NCBI GenBank assembly: GCA_020746105.1
Contig: CM036628.1
Span: 5,900,001 to 5,964,000 of the forward strand
DNA: 64,000 nt
DNA from: Trogon surrucura
Taxonomy: Eukaryota > Chordata > Aves > Trogoniformes > Trogonidae
Direction of reading: 5' to 3'
Shown: piece after piece, positions 10,711 through 24,690 of the stretch
Numbering within the stretch: the first letter of the stretch is position 1
Layout: each line of letters begins with the position of its first letter
The notes under the pieces: model-generated
What the model was told of the DNA's origin: nothing
What the model saw: only the letters and a program-made list of their open reading frames with translations
The model's database searches: none
Translations under genes and position numbers: made by a program

Positions 10711-13700
10711 AGAAGATTTCCAAGCTGTTGACAAAGATTTCTGATATTAGCAACATGGGAACAGAGGTGAGGGAGGTGGACAACTAGACACAATTTATTC
10801 TGTATTAATTGGGAAACTAATTCCAGATCTTCCAGGTCCTTTCCAGAAATTCATGCATTTTCTGGGAAAAAAAAAAAATCCCTCCTTCTCAAACAGCCAG
10901 AAAAAACACCATCTATTCAGATTATTTTTCAGCTTGCCCTCTACAGTTCTCTCCTTCTCTGTCATCTTAGATTAATGACATTCTTCTATTTCCATCTCCC
11001 TTCAGATCTAGTCTGTACTTCCCCCCCATCTCCTGAATCAAAGTCTCCTTGATAAGACTGCGAGAAGTTTGTCCATCCCTGCCTTTATTCGAACCCCGTG
11101 GCTCCCCAGCTGTGTGGAACAGTGACTCAGGATCAGCAGGCACCTGCTCAGCCGCCTTGATCCCAGCCAAGTGTCCTGCTCTCTCCAAAGAGCAAAGAAG
11201 TAAATTCAAAATTTCAGTGTGGCAATTTAGAAGACACTTCATCATTTAATTTCCTCCCTGATAATATTTAGGTATTTACAGCTCAGGTTTGCATTTGTGG
11301 TTATTTAGAAAAGTTCCTTTCAAATCAGGAGTTGCCATTTCAAGAGAAGAGCAGTTGTAATAATTCTGTCCCTAACAAACTGAACTGGCAAGAAGAATAA
11401 AGTCTTTTTTTCCCCCCCTCGAGGAAGTGATTTTCATCATTTTGAATTTTATAGCAAAACTTGATGAAACAGTTCTACCAGCACAGAAGATGCAGTTCTA
11501 AATGCTGGTTATTGGATTCAGTTATAAGGCTGCATCCATCACAATTTTGAATTTCGTGTGTTTTGCATAAATACAGAAATATGTTATTGAATGATCCATC
11601 AAGAAAAGGCAATTTTAGATAATCATACATCTTGAGTCTCTGAAGAATTTTTGGAGAAGGGAGAAGTATTGACAATGATCAAGTATGTAATTTTTTCTTC
11701 TGCTTCTCTGAAATACACAGCACACCAGTTTTATCAGCTCTTCAACAAACTACAGAACGTAGGGAAGTGCTGCACTGTTGACTACAGTAACAATACAGAA
11801 AAGAACATTTGTATTAAAGTAATTCTCCTGTTGTATTAAAACTGTATGCAGCTTTGAACACAGTCTAAGTTAGGCAGGGAAAATGGAAAAAAAGTAATAA
11901 TTCCTTACATGATGGATGTTATGGCATTTGCAGGAGTGCACTGTCAGATGCGAAAACGTTTTAAAACAATTTCAGTGGCACAGCAGCAGAGAAAACTTCT
12001 CATAAGCAAAATGTTTCTCTGACAGGGAAATCTACCGCAGATAATCCAACACAGTGTACGTGTTGGATCATCCTGTTGAAATGCTTATCAACAGGGCATT
12101 CAAAATAGGCAGCTTACATTTTCTTCCTGATTAGTAGAAATGGGATTACAAACATCCCCGTGGGCAGAAAATGTTGGCATGTTCCACTTACGAAGATAAA
12201 AATGAGATAAGAAATTCAGAAGGGTGCAGATTCTTAAATCCTCAAAGCGCTGCCACTGCATAGATAGAGAGTTGGCATTCAGGCTCTTTCAAGTCAGATG
12301 CTTTATAGCATGTTCCAGTTTGCCAGCACTTTAAACTACCAATAAAAGCTGTAATATTAGTAAAGAATTCATGCATATGTTGACATGTATAACTATTTTA
12401 CTAGATGAGAAAACACAAGGCTTAATTTTGTTCAGATTGATATTCTTTGCAGAGTCAAGTCTACAATGATCTTCTCAACAGGAAACACTGAAAGCTTCCA
12501 GCGTCTTATCCAGTAGATTTTATTTGGGGGAATATAGTTAGACTAAAGACTGTTATAAAAATTAATTTCTGACATTTCAGTTCCATAATCTGATAACAGC
12601 CTTTTGAATATTCTTTGTAATTCTTCAGAAATATAGCAGGTAGATGCCTGGCTAGACGAAACATCTACCATTTTAATGTAGTCAATTTGCCTTAGAAACT
12701 TTTATTTACTATCAAGATAAATCCACAGTCTGGTGTCAAAAGGACATAGTATTCTACACTCTTGCAAATAGGGAACTTCATTTTATGAAGAAAAAATATC
12801 AGTTAGTTCTATTGAAATTCACCTACAGTCAATCTCATAGAAATTCCGAGTGTAAATCTTCATGGAACAATTGAAAGAGATTTGCATATAAATAGGCTAT
12901 CAATCCAAAACATTAATTCACAATTTTAAAATGTGAATTAGAAATGCATTGCAAGAAGAGACAAAAAAGCCAATATTCTGAAATACAAATTTACCATTTT
13001 CCTTAGCATTATACTTGCTTGCCATGTTTAGATTAATTAGTTCTGTATCTCAAGCAGATTCAAAGGATGTTAAGGCAAATTAATTTTCTGAAATGGGCCT
13101 AAATAACTAAAAGCTCGAGCCATTATGTCAAATCAGAAAAGAGAAAAAGAGAAAAAGGAATGTCTGATCAGTTACTTAAGCTGAGAACACAAAGCTGATA
13201 CCTAAACCCAAAGCCATTTTTTTGCCAGTGGGGTATCAGCTGCGACAGACTCCTTACTCTTGACTTGACTCACCCCTGGGAGTGGCCACGCACTCTGTAT
13301 GCTTGAATTATACTGGCAAATTCCCAAATCCTGAACATTGTGTTTTAAGAGAAAGGTCAGCAAAACCCAGGAAATTAAGTCTAATTTTTTTTTTTTTAAA
13401 ATGTGTCCTTTGAGCTTCAGTCATATCCCTGCATTTATTCCTTTGTCCTTTGCTGGTAGGTGTCGAAAGACTTTAAACTGAGGTGTTCTTATACTTACAT
13501 TGTAAACACACACAGATGAAAATACTGTAATATTATAACACTACTATGTGGGACAGGAGAAAGGCAGGGTAAAACATCTCCCTCCAAGCAGAGCTGTTGG
13601 TAGAATGGCTTTCCCAGCTATTCTGCCCATTTCTGTGCTTTATCTCAGATTCCAAATTCAATCTGAACATCATAGATGTGGCAAGACAGCCACTGAGTTG

Positions 13701-15637
13701 TTGTATTCTTATTTTGGTCTCACCATGACAGCACTGCAAACTGCAACACCGAAGAAAGTATATTTTATTCCTAACTTAGTCTAGGATGCTGTGCTTTAGC
13801 AGATACAGATGAGTCAGTTGGCATAGTCAGGTATCATTGGCAAAAAAAAGCATTTTCCAAGCATGGAGGAATTTCATTTGTTTCCAGGCTAACATTTGAC
13901 CTTGAATCCTTAAAATTGTACCACTTTGCTTAGCCAGCTGTTACTAATTTGGGGGGTAAGGGGATGGTATTGTAGGAATGGATTGCTCTGCATTTTGTGC
14001 AGTTCCTCCTTTACTGATCAATCTCTGTTTCTCACAAAAGGCATCCACATATGCACACGTACACAGCTGAGCTTCGAAAGGTACCAGCAGCCATCTGGCA
14101 GTCACAAAATGCTCATTTTGAGCAAGGAGGGGATGCATAAAGCTCTGTGATGTCCTTTAACAACTGCCAGTGGTATTCTGTTGAGAGAATGGCCACACTA
14201 GTAACCCTGTGGCCAGCACTTACGTGGGCATTCACCAATATCAGAAGCACCCGCAGCAAAATACGATGCTCACTGGGACTCTGCAGACTGAGCCAATAAC
14301 TGTGTTAACGTCCAGCCACTGCAAATGTATTCAGGTCCATCACCAGGTATGAAATTAGGATTTCTAAGCAACTTTTTTTTTTTTTAATTAAACTAGATAA
14401 TGACTAAAACTCAAAACGGCACAAATTATTTGGGAAGTATTTTTAATTGCTTTATCCGGAACAACCTTGTTTCCTAAACAGAACAGATTTTATGAGATTT
14501 CAGCAAATTCCTCATTCTCCTGACTTTATCAACGCTGAAATAGTACAACAAATAGGTTGGCTTTGCAGTCATTTAAAAACATTACAGTGCTAAACATTGT
14601 ACCGTTAAAGATTTCAGGGCTCCACCTTTACAACACTGAGCTATAGGGTCACATTTGTTTTGATAAGACAACCAACTTAACATCCAGTCCCTAGTCCCTA
14701 TTTCCTACCACCACCACGCTACAGTCCACCTTCTCTCCACTCCTGATGATACTTTTATATTCACGCTGTAAACCAGTCACCAGAACGATCCATTAAAAAG
14801 ACTGCCTGCACTCACACTTGGCGGGGAGGTCATTAAGTCCTGTGAAACAGAACATTTCTAGAAGATGAGAAGGAAAATGCTGTTCCCAGAACACAGAAGG
14901 CAGAACCTTTCCTAAGCCCTCTGGAGAAACCAGCAGCACCTATAGCGAACTAAACGTCCAGGGAAGATGCTCATAATTAAGCACATTTTACTTGGCACTA
15001 ACATCATGGTCAGGTCATTCTGGCTCAGGTTAAGCGTAGCGTAACTGCAGCTCAGGAAAGAACACCGGAGGGATGATGACTCCATAAACTATATATTACT
15101 AGAGGAAGGAAAGAGGTGGCCTCAGCGACTATCAAGTTGAACAGAAGAATTCTCCTTAGCTACCAGTCTGTTCAGATTTCCCCAGGAATAAGTAACGGGT
15201 GGGATAAAACACGGTGCCTAACTACACAGAATACATTTCTCACTTGTTTACAGCCAAATTGAAGCATCAAAGATTTGTAAAGTGTGCTTGGCAAACGTCT
15301 TGCACCATACAAGGAAAATCAAGCTGGTGTTTCATCCCCTAATAATTCCTTGTAACGTTATAAGCAGCTTTCACACATTTAATCAACCATACACCAAACT
15401 ATCAATTCAACAATGAAAAGTAAGTGTTTTGGAGGGGAACAAAGCACAAAGCACAGTCCAGGGTGATAGTTTCAAACACGTTTTGCAAAGACATGAAATA
15501 GCTATGCAAGAAAACAGACAAAGCATCTGCATGCTTTATTTCCAAGACCTCAGAGCTGTAATAATGACAGAACTCACTGGGCCAGAACCGCAAATATTCA
15601 AGATATGGATCTAGTAATTCTCTTAAATAGATAAAGG

Positions 15638-15659
15638 AAAAAAAAAAAAAAAAAAAAAA
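15638..15659. repeat. Poly(A) tract, A22
   Basis: A run of 22 A. No retroposon body or duplication is seen beside it, so it is treated as a simple repeat. Confidence 0.9.
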
Positions 15660-17974
15660 TTTCTAGTTTCAACGTACAGAGTTACCGCTTAATAGAACTG
15701 TACAGAGAAGTATAAGGATCTCTTATTAAAATTCAAATTGACAGATACAATTTTATGGCTGCTTACCACATGTATCAGTATCGCAAAGTTTGGAGTTCCT
15801 CTAATGCACACGTTAAGCAAGTTAAGATGTCGAAAAATGGTTATAATTTTAAATTAGCGAAAAGGAGCACATCAATAAGGAATCGTAACAACTGAATTAC
15901 AAATGTGAGATTGTTCGCAGTATCTGTTATTCCTAATAATTAAATCATAATCTATAGATGCTTAGTGAGTGATAAAAATATATTTAACTTATAAACAAGA
16001 CATCAGTTACTTCTAAACAAGAAATAGTCTTACAGAAGAAAGCAAATAATTACCATCTGGTTGCATCCAAATTGTAAATGCTAGATTTCGTGAAACGCGG
16101 AAACTGCCTCAAATGAACAGTTCTAATTTTACAGCAAGTACATTTTGAATTTTCTTCTGTATGCTTAACATTTCCAAAGGAATATGGAGAAAGTAACTGA
16201 AATCTTGTAGGTTAGGGTTGTTTGCCCGGAGGTGAATGTCTAAATCAGCTTGACCAGGACAGGAATTTACTAGTAAAGTTTTGAAAATGAGAAGAACTTG
16301 ATTTTCCTTTGCCTTCTATGTCTTGGCTTCATAAAACTCCACCTCACCCAAGTGCAGAATTTTGTACCCTACTCACATAACCACCAGCTTCACAAAAGCT
16401 TTCCAAGGTTTATTTTCCAACCTACATGCCACCATATTTTACAACAGCTTCTAATAACAAAAGGAAAGAAGGAAACTAATTCTATTCAATTTGTTTCTGG
16501 ATTATTTTCAGGCAGGATGGTTGCTGCTTTTTATGCGGTTAGATTTACTAAGTATAGTCAATACCATTTTCATTACTCTACCAACAAGATGAATCCCAGG
16601 GAATATTCAATAGTGGCCAAAAGCAATGCCTGCATGGGTTATTAGAGCCAACAATATTCAGCTCAGTAAATTGTCCTTTATTGTACCTATTATTGGATTA
16701 TGAAAATCTTATTACTAATTGATTATTAACTCAGAATAATGTAATATGTTTTCATAGAATACCAAACAGCCAGCAAACACAATGTTAAATCAATACTTAT
16801 TTCTTACCCGTTTCATTCATCATCTTCAAGTCGCACTACACCAAATACAAAAGGTTAAAAAATAACCCTCTTTCTAGCAGTAGATAAGGATGGGAGACCA
16901 AATAAATCAATAGAAGAGTAAATAAAAAAAAAAGAACTGGAGAACAGAAGACTAGTAATAATTTCAAAGTAGAACAGGTGAGAGAATCCAAACCTTTCCA
17001 GACATTTCTTTAGCTAGCTTCCACTCCTTTTTAATAGCAGGTTTTGCTTGTCTAAGTCTCATTGTATATACTTGATTCCTTAAGTATTTTCTGTTGCTGA
17101 GGTGTAGCAAATTATCCTGCGGGTTTTTTTGATCAATCCCTACATATTAAGGGAAGTTCTTCTGGGAAAGTTTATTTCTCTGTCTTGAGTTTGAACATAG
17201 GCTACTCTAAATCTGGTGGGAAACTGAACAGTCCCATGGATAAGGATAAGAGGAGACCTGTGAGAGAGTACACGGCTTTGGCATCATAATTTTCAGAAAA
17301 TCCTTTGAATTTATTGGCTGTCATATACTCTAAGAGCCTCAGAGATTACATTTATTTTGCAGAAGTATAACATTACCTCTACTAACAAGCTTTCATTTAA
17401 ACAGCTACTCAAGTCTTTGTACAAACAAAGGACTTTATTTTCAGGTGAACATCCATGAAAGCACAGCACGTGCACTACCCGTCCACATCACGTAATGGCA
17501 GATTTCAATTTACAGCCAGACTATTCTGGTGGCCAAATAAATAATATACTCTTCTTTCCACATAAGGTCCACAGATGACACTTAGCCATTATGAATTCAA
17601 ACCAGCTTTGGAAACAAGAGAAGGGATAAGTTCATACCTGTAAATTACACGTGATTTCAGCAACACCAAGGAGGATGCACAGACAAAAATATCCAGAACT
17701 AAAAGACATGTTGCCCAGATTCAAAATGTGGTAAAACAGAATCTTCCAAATGAGAAAATGAAAAAAGAATTCAGGAAATTTCTACAGTTCCCATAGGTCC
17801 AAATTTTCCAGAATTCAGAGATTCCCCTGCTGGATCCATAGACCAGAATCTCTGTCTTTGTAAAGTTTCAGGTTATTAAAAACCGTTTCTCTATTTCCAA
17901 GTCAAGCAAGCACTAACTACTTCCAAATAGAAGCTTCCATTTCAGATGAACAATAAACGCTTTTTTATTTGATT

Positions 17975-18115
17975 TGCTCGTGACAGGGAGACGTCTGTGT
18001 GGCAGACTTGGGTCTGATATCAAGATTTTGGTAGCAGGGGAGCTAGAGGGGTGGCTTCTGTGAGAAGCTCCCCCCACATCCATGTCCCATAATCAAGAGC
18101 CACGTTCAGAAGAGG
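17975..18115 (+). repeat. Degenerate dispersed avian repeat, family not named
   Basis: A moderately GC-rich block starting near GTGACAGGGAGACG and running through a GGTGGCTTCTGTGAGAAGCT core at 18051-18070 into a C-rich stretch. From memory this order of words recurs in a dispersed repeat found in many bird genomes. The present copy seems to have lost a short segment after the core, leaving AAGCT joined directly to the C-run. I cannot say whether the family is an ERV-derived LTR or another class. Boundaries are approximate, and no terminal repeat or target duplication was identified. Confidence 0.4.
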
Positions 18116-21100
18116 ACATCAAGGGATTCAACACGGCAAATCTGAGAGAAAGGCTCAGCAGGGAGCAGCTGAGGTGATCTCCTCTTCATGTAACTGAGTC
18201 ACAAAGCGATTTTAGTCCTTCAGGCAATAAATTGATTACAAGGAGACAGAAGTGAACAGCCTGCAAAGTCATAGGTACTATACACATCCAAAGGAACTTC
18301 ACCCCAACTCAAATAATACATGACAACTGTTCATTTTCATAAATTCCCTTCCCTAGTAAATTCCTTTTCCTGCCCAAGGATAATGGTGAACTGTCATTAT
18401 TTGAAAAGCTCCTAAAAAGTACAGAAAAACAACAGACAGATTTTGCTGCCAAATGTACAAGACCAACGTGTGCAGATTCTAGTTAAGCTTGACTCAATCG
18501 TTAAAAATTACTAGAAGAGAATAAAGGTATCTACTTCAGATGAAGGATATCTGAATCCCTGGAAAGCTTCTCAAGCTGAAATAAACTCCTTGCAAGTACA
18601 GCTCATATATGAATGTTAAATATGTCAGCTACTCCAGTGGAAGTAAGTGCAATTTAGATGGATACCGAGCATGTTTTGCCAAATTTTATGCAAAGAGAGT
18701 AAGCTGACAAAGGTCAAATTTAGCCGAGGGAAATCTAACTCTCTAGGCTCCCCCAAGGATAATTTAGAACATCTAAATGCAGCCTTCAGCTTTGGATTGC
18801 TCTCACACTAACAAGAGGGAGAGAGAGACAGAATGAGTGAGAGCCTTGAAAAATTCATATTGTGTTCAGCCGCAGAAGAGCCCACAGAGAGCTCTCCGAC
18901 ACTGCCACGATTTAGGGCAACCACTGAGCAAAGGGCTGTGTATCCAGACATCCAGACTCGATTTAATCTGGGTAACTCGAATGCCATGAACAACAGAGAC
19001 AAGTACAACTGCAACACTTAAATCAAGAACCTAACCAATTGGTCTGATTAGACAAAGTGGTTAACCTCTACATCCATGTACAGATGACTGACAAGATAGG
19101 TTTAGCTTGGTGAGCTCCTAAATAAGGGTCTCTGCATTCATGATAAATTCATAATACTGGTCCTGAAAAAAACATACACAGAGGTAAAAACTCTCAGAAT
19201 TGTGTCCTTTATGCAGAAAAATGAAGTTACAACAGTGTATTTCTGACTCATCTGCCTCTGTAAATCTCATCAGCTGGTTAATACTGCTAGATAAACTCAC
19301 AAGTCTGCCTACATGACTAAATTAAGTTAAATATAAATGACGATGTGGGCCTCTTAAGCCACAGAAATTACATCAGGAACATCTTTACCCTTCTTGCGTA
19401 TGACTTGAAACTTATACATCAAAAACTGGAATTGAAATTTCATTATCTAAAGGATGAAAATTATACAGTTTAAGCTGTGGGAAAGACTCTGGTGTCCTGT
19501 TTTGTTATTTCTCCTGTTTCTATGGTGGCCCCACAAGACACTCAGACATCTCCTGCATCAGTGGATATCCCTGCACTAAATACAGGGGTGGAGCTTGGAG
19601 GATCTGCTCACACAGAGCTGGCTTAGGTTTGCTTAGCGAACGAGGGTGGATGAGACCACATTACAAAATGAGAGTGCTAAAGGCATATTCTTCTAGGATT
19701 TCGTTTTACACCACCATAATAGATGAGCATGTAGCTCACAACACTGGACTGTGGGCTAATGCTTCACTTCAGAAGTCAGGCTGTCAGCATAAACCGACAA
19801 GTACATCAAAACAACTGATGATCCCGTCTGGCAATTTTTGGTGGAATCCAGTAGCATGGGGACAGCTACATCACGTTAATGGGTTTTTTCCCCCCCCATT
19901 CGTGAGTGGTCATTTCTCTGCCTTAGAAGACTACATATTCATGCAAATTATTAGAAACAATACATAATTTCTGAAAGCTACACAAGGCACGGGAGTGATA
20001 CACGTTCCATATTTTTTAATTTCATCTTTCACTTTTCTGTTCTTCTAATATCAAGACTTCTGAGATAATATTTTTGCAGATCTTTGCATTAAGTTTTTAA
20101 GTTACTTGGACAAGTAGTTCATGCTTTTATGGTCAAATAAAATAATAAATAATCATAAATTGAAGTTATTTAATAGAATAAAGTTTTCTACACAACAAAT
20201 TCTGAATGTTTTACTCTAAGTTCATGCCTATTTTGAAGGCCAAAAGTAACAATCCTAGGGCCTTAGAACTATCTTTCAGCAGACATGACACTTTTAGTGT
20301 ATAGTATTTTACAAATACAGCTGGAAGAAAAAAAAAATCATATTTTAGCAATACTCAACAATAGAATTCTTCCATTCTATCTCTATGCACAACTCAATGA
20401 AATAGCAATTCTGCAAAACATATCACACCCTAGAGCTTTATTTAACAAAAAGGCATTTCAAAGTCGCAAGTCAAGTAATAACCTTATCCTTAGCACGAAA
20501 GGCCTTTTTTCCCAGCCTTTAAGGATCACCAAATATAAGGAAAGTCTACTTATTATTCTTTAGCAGGTTTGTCCTGAACTGCAAATTGAGTTGAAGGAGC
20601 ACAAATCCCCCCCAGCAAGTAGTCTGTATCTATATAATGTTATTTCCCTTAAATCTATAACAATACAGTGTTTTACTATCATGGAACCTGTCAAAACACG
20701 AAAAAAAAGACAAACATTTAAACGTCCGATATCACAGACAAACTCAAGGTAGAGGCCCACATCACATAGGAGAGCACATTCAAAACTATTTAAAGATAAA
20801 TTCGCCCTGGCTAGCTCCTTGACTGTAGGAACTGTGACCAGAAACTGCCTTTATTTCAATTTCAGTTTCCATTTTGTACTGTCAAGAGGGGACAGCAGCA
20901 TAGACCCTTCCATATTATCAGGAAATTTCCTTTCCCCGCTGCACCACCACCCTCAAAAAACAACCAACCAACCTCAAAACCTCACAGAAAAAGGTTAAGA
21001 GGTAATCTCAGTCTGGCACCTCACTGAATCTGTCAAAATCAAGTATACACAAAGAGCTACAGTAATGAAATTGCTGCTGTGTTCTAAAGTAAATGAACAA

Positions 21101-22055
21101 GGGCAGAATAATTCAGTGTGGAACTTGGAAGCAAGTGTCCCAGATCTTGCTGGCACGTCCCACACTTCATTGCCAAGGACAGCAGCCAGTAGAAGAACGA
21201 TGGGGAAAATACCTTGCCTCACAAATAAAATGGCACAAGCCAAATGGGATCAAATCCACAGAACTCCAGAATGGTGTTAATGGACTTCAAAACCTAAGAC
21301 GGTTGCCTAAGAAGTCCAAAAAAACACAGGCTCAGAGGGAACCCAATAGTAAGTGCTGAGTGAAGGCCAGTGCATCCAAAGTACCTCGCTGGAGATTTAA
21401 GAAACCTGAGCAAGGAATTCAGCAATAACAGCATCGAAGCAATCACTGAAGTTCTACTCAGGTAATATATACAGCATCTAAATCAGACAAGATCTGATTT
21501 TCTTCTTGATAGCATTTGTTAATCCCTAATTGAACCATTAATTCTCTTTTTTTCCCTCCAATCAGCAAAGCACCGTTTGTCATTGAGATGAAATTCCTGT
21601 CCACAAAAATCCCAGAAGACAACCTTCCTCCCCCAAAACCCACTTTTTTTTCTGACCTTTACAGAGGTAGCTTGAATGAAGGAGATGAAGTAATTGCAAA
21701 CCTTTCAGAAAGTAATAATAGGAGCTTTAACAGCAATCTAGTTTATTCATACGAGTCCTTCCTCTAATTGTTCTCCAGCATGGCCTTGGACTAAATCCAA
21801 CTGAAAGCTGAATTAAATACATACATTATTGGCATCACTACATCACAAATAGCGCGGAAAGGATGTGCAGTTCCTGCCTTACATCCAAAACTACTGCAAG
21901 CCAATTAGAATCTTTTAATTATGGTTGAGCAAACCTGAGCAAGTGTCACCATTCAATTTGGTCCCCTCCTCACCCCACTGAAGTTCATTTAAATCTCAAA
22001 AAAAGTTCTATTCTTCCCCATAGTCTATTGTTTATGCCTAAATAAAGGTTTGGTG

Positions 22056-22082
22056 TTTTTTTTTTTAAAAAAAAAAAAAAAA
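22056..22082. repeat. T11-A16 homopolymer junction
   Basis: Eleven T (22056-22066) are followed directly by sixteen A (22067-22082), giving a 22-base perfectly self-complementary core. An AATAAA word lies just upstream at 22041. Such tracts are unstable and are also a common place for assembly length errors. Confidence 0.9.
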
Positions 22083-24660
22083 GCATAGCACAACATGTAA
22101 CTAACCGGAAACTCCACAAACCCCCAAAAGGCCCCGACTATTTACAAGACAAGGCAATCATTTCCATGACAAGTGATCTTTCTGGCCACCTTTTGTTGAG
22201 GTTTGGGGACAGGATTAGATTTAATGAGGTAATTATACAAGTGCAGACCCCAAACACAGGTATCCTGTGGCAGAAGCTGGTGATGGGTTGTGAGGGGGAT
22301 TTTTTCTTTTTTTTTTTGTTCTGTGCCAGCACACCATTATGATTTGCTGCTAATTACTAGTTGATGTGCACATTAGGACCTTTATCATCACAGATCACTA
22401 CCTGAGATCTTTCTACACCTACAGAAGGCAATTTTATGTATAGTGGTACATTTCTCTGCAGGGCAGCACAGGATCCAGAAGAGAGCTGGTAACGAAGCAA
22501 CAGCAGAACTGGAAGCTTTTTGCTCTACAGAGCAACATCCCGAAACCCCTAAGAATGCAGCCTTTTGGGACAGACTCTGAAAAAGATAACTTTCCAACCC
22601 AGGATAAATAAAAAAAGAGAGTAACATCATCCTTAAATAAAATTATGAGGATATGCTCAATTATATGTACCACAAATCCCCACGCATAGCCCCAGATGTC
22701 ATAGATATTCATAATATTATTGTATTATGCCTAACTGGAAAAAAAAAAAATCTTATTTAACTTGTCTTTTCAAAATTAAAGATGTCATGGGGACAGTTAT
22801 AACTACTTCATACTAGAGGGAAGCATGTATTGATATTTGAGAGTGATCAGAGTAATACAGGTGTAAAATATTCATATCTCAAAAGCAAAAAATTCTAAAG
22901 AGAGATATTAATGAAGAAATCTAGAAATTCTTAGAATTCCCTATCATCTTTTGTAAAAAGATAAATTTAAATATGTAGCTGGCGTCTAGTTACAGAACAG
23001 GAATAAGCAAAACAAGGACTAGATTCAATTCTTATTCAACACACAAAAGATTGGTAACTTAACTAAATGTGGTGCCAAAAAAAAAAAAAAGACAATCTGG
23101 TCAAAGATATTACAGAAAATATTTAATTACTATACGATCTGTGTTTTGGCTAAATTATTACACAACATCTTGTAAATTTCTGTTCCGTTTTTAAAGTGTT
23201 ACAGAAATTAACTTAGTCTCTACATTTAGTTTGGCTTTCAGGCCTCAAAGTATCACTTTTAATAATCGAGAGACAGAATGAGATTTACGGTCCAACACAT
23301 GGATCCAAAGGGATTTGTTTTAACAACCAGATCTACTGAAAAGTAATTAAAATTATCTCATCTCTACCATTGAGTGATGCAAGCACACGCCTTGCATGCA
23401 GAAGCAATAAAATGCCCCTGAACCCACTACGGGACAGTGACAAGAACAGGATGTCAAGGCACCCACATACTCGTGTCACTCATGACTGCCTGCCCTGCAA
23501 AAAAATTAAAGAAAAACCCAAGAAAAACACTTTTACACCTATGTTTCCTTGCTAAATTGCCCTGCGAGTATTTTATTTCAAATATATGATTAGAAATGTG
23601 TCACTTAATGAAGTTCAACTTCATGCTCAAAGAAACTCCTTACACCACCATTGTAGAAACCAGTAGTTACCTACAACCAGCAGAATATAACTCAAATACG
23701 TGTTCATGCTTTCTCCCTGTTGGAAGGAATTAAGGACAATTGTACTATCATGGGTCAGTCTATGTTCTGATATGCTGCCTGCGTTATTCCAAGTATTAAC
23801 TACTAATCTGATGCCTGACAGAATCCAGAAATGGAAATTTTGCAAGGTTCTTGAACTTGTAGATGTCAGTGACTGGAATCATTTTATGGGGACCAAAGTA
23901 ACAGAAGAGTTGCAGAAGGCCATCCAAAGCCTTACTCTACCAACGTTCAATGAAATCCTCCGATTTCTAAAATGTAAGAAACGTGGTGGTTTATACTTCT
24001 TGCATACAAGGTTGAGAATTGCCCCATCTTCTAGGCAGAATATGTGTCACTAATACTGCACAATATACATGAAGTGCAAAACCTATGGTTTTAGTTAAAG
24101 ACAGAAAAAGAAAGAAAAAAAAAAAAGAGTAATAAGGCAGTGAACAGAATTTCTAGAGCTGTCTCCTGCAATCAAACAGCACAGCGGCGAACTACAGAGT
24201 TTGAGGAGTGCTCATCAAGCATTGCCGAGATGTAATTCCCAATCTAGAAAAGTCAGAGTCAGCAACAGAAGCTATTTGGAACAAAAAGAAAGAAGAAAGC
24301 ATTCTGATTAGGGATTATATACAAACAGGAGTGATCAAAAGGAGGAGGAGCTATGTACAATGGGATCAGGGTGGTACAATCAAAGGCTGAAACAGAGAGT
24401 TTGGCAAATGAATGTGAAATCAAAAGATTTTTACACATTTTAAAGAAAAAGTAGCCAGGCATTGCCACCTGATCTGGAAAGCCCTGACTCTGTCCACTTA
24501 AAATTGTTGACCAGAAAAATCGAATTTACTTCTGTAATAATTCTGACATGGAAAATACGATTTTATTTCAAAATCAGACCTGATGCAAGGTAGAAACATC
24601 GAAATTCTCTACTTTTAGCTCTAAATACATCATTAAATGCATGGCATATTATTTAATGGG

Positions 24661-24690
24661 GAAAAAAAAAAAGAAAAAAAAAAGAAAAAG
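24661..24690. repeat. A/G-rich low-complexity tract
   Basis: A runs of 10-12 bases separated by single G residues. It is simple sequence with no sign of a gene. Confidence 0.85.

Larger units (their letters stand above)
9001..17974. other. AT-rich unannotated DNA, no gene seen
   Basis: No exon, RNA gene or large interspersed repeat was recognised. Open frames are at most 115 codons (16298-16645 plus) and have no family resemblance. Simple features are a hairpin at 10672-10710, a T13 run at 13385, and an A22 run at 15638. A reversed B-box-like word near 11090 was checked and lacks the rest of a tRNA. Confidence 0.6.

Noticed and set aside
11070..11110. tRNA gene on the minus strand
   Set aside because: A GGTTCGAATAAA word resembles a B box, but there is no A box or tRNA fold.
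21003..21030. miR-216-like sequence
   Set aside because: Only the first nine or ten bases fit, and no hairpin partner was seen.
23700..24053. 117-codon open frame as an exon or processed pseudogene
   Set aside because: Read for family motifs and found none; no poly(A) tail or target duplication frames it.
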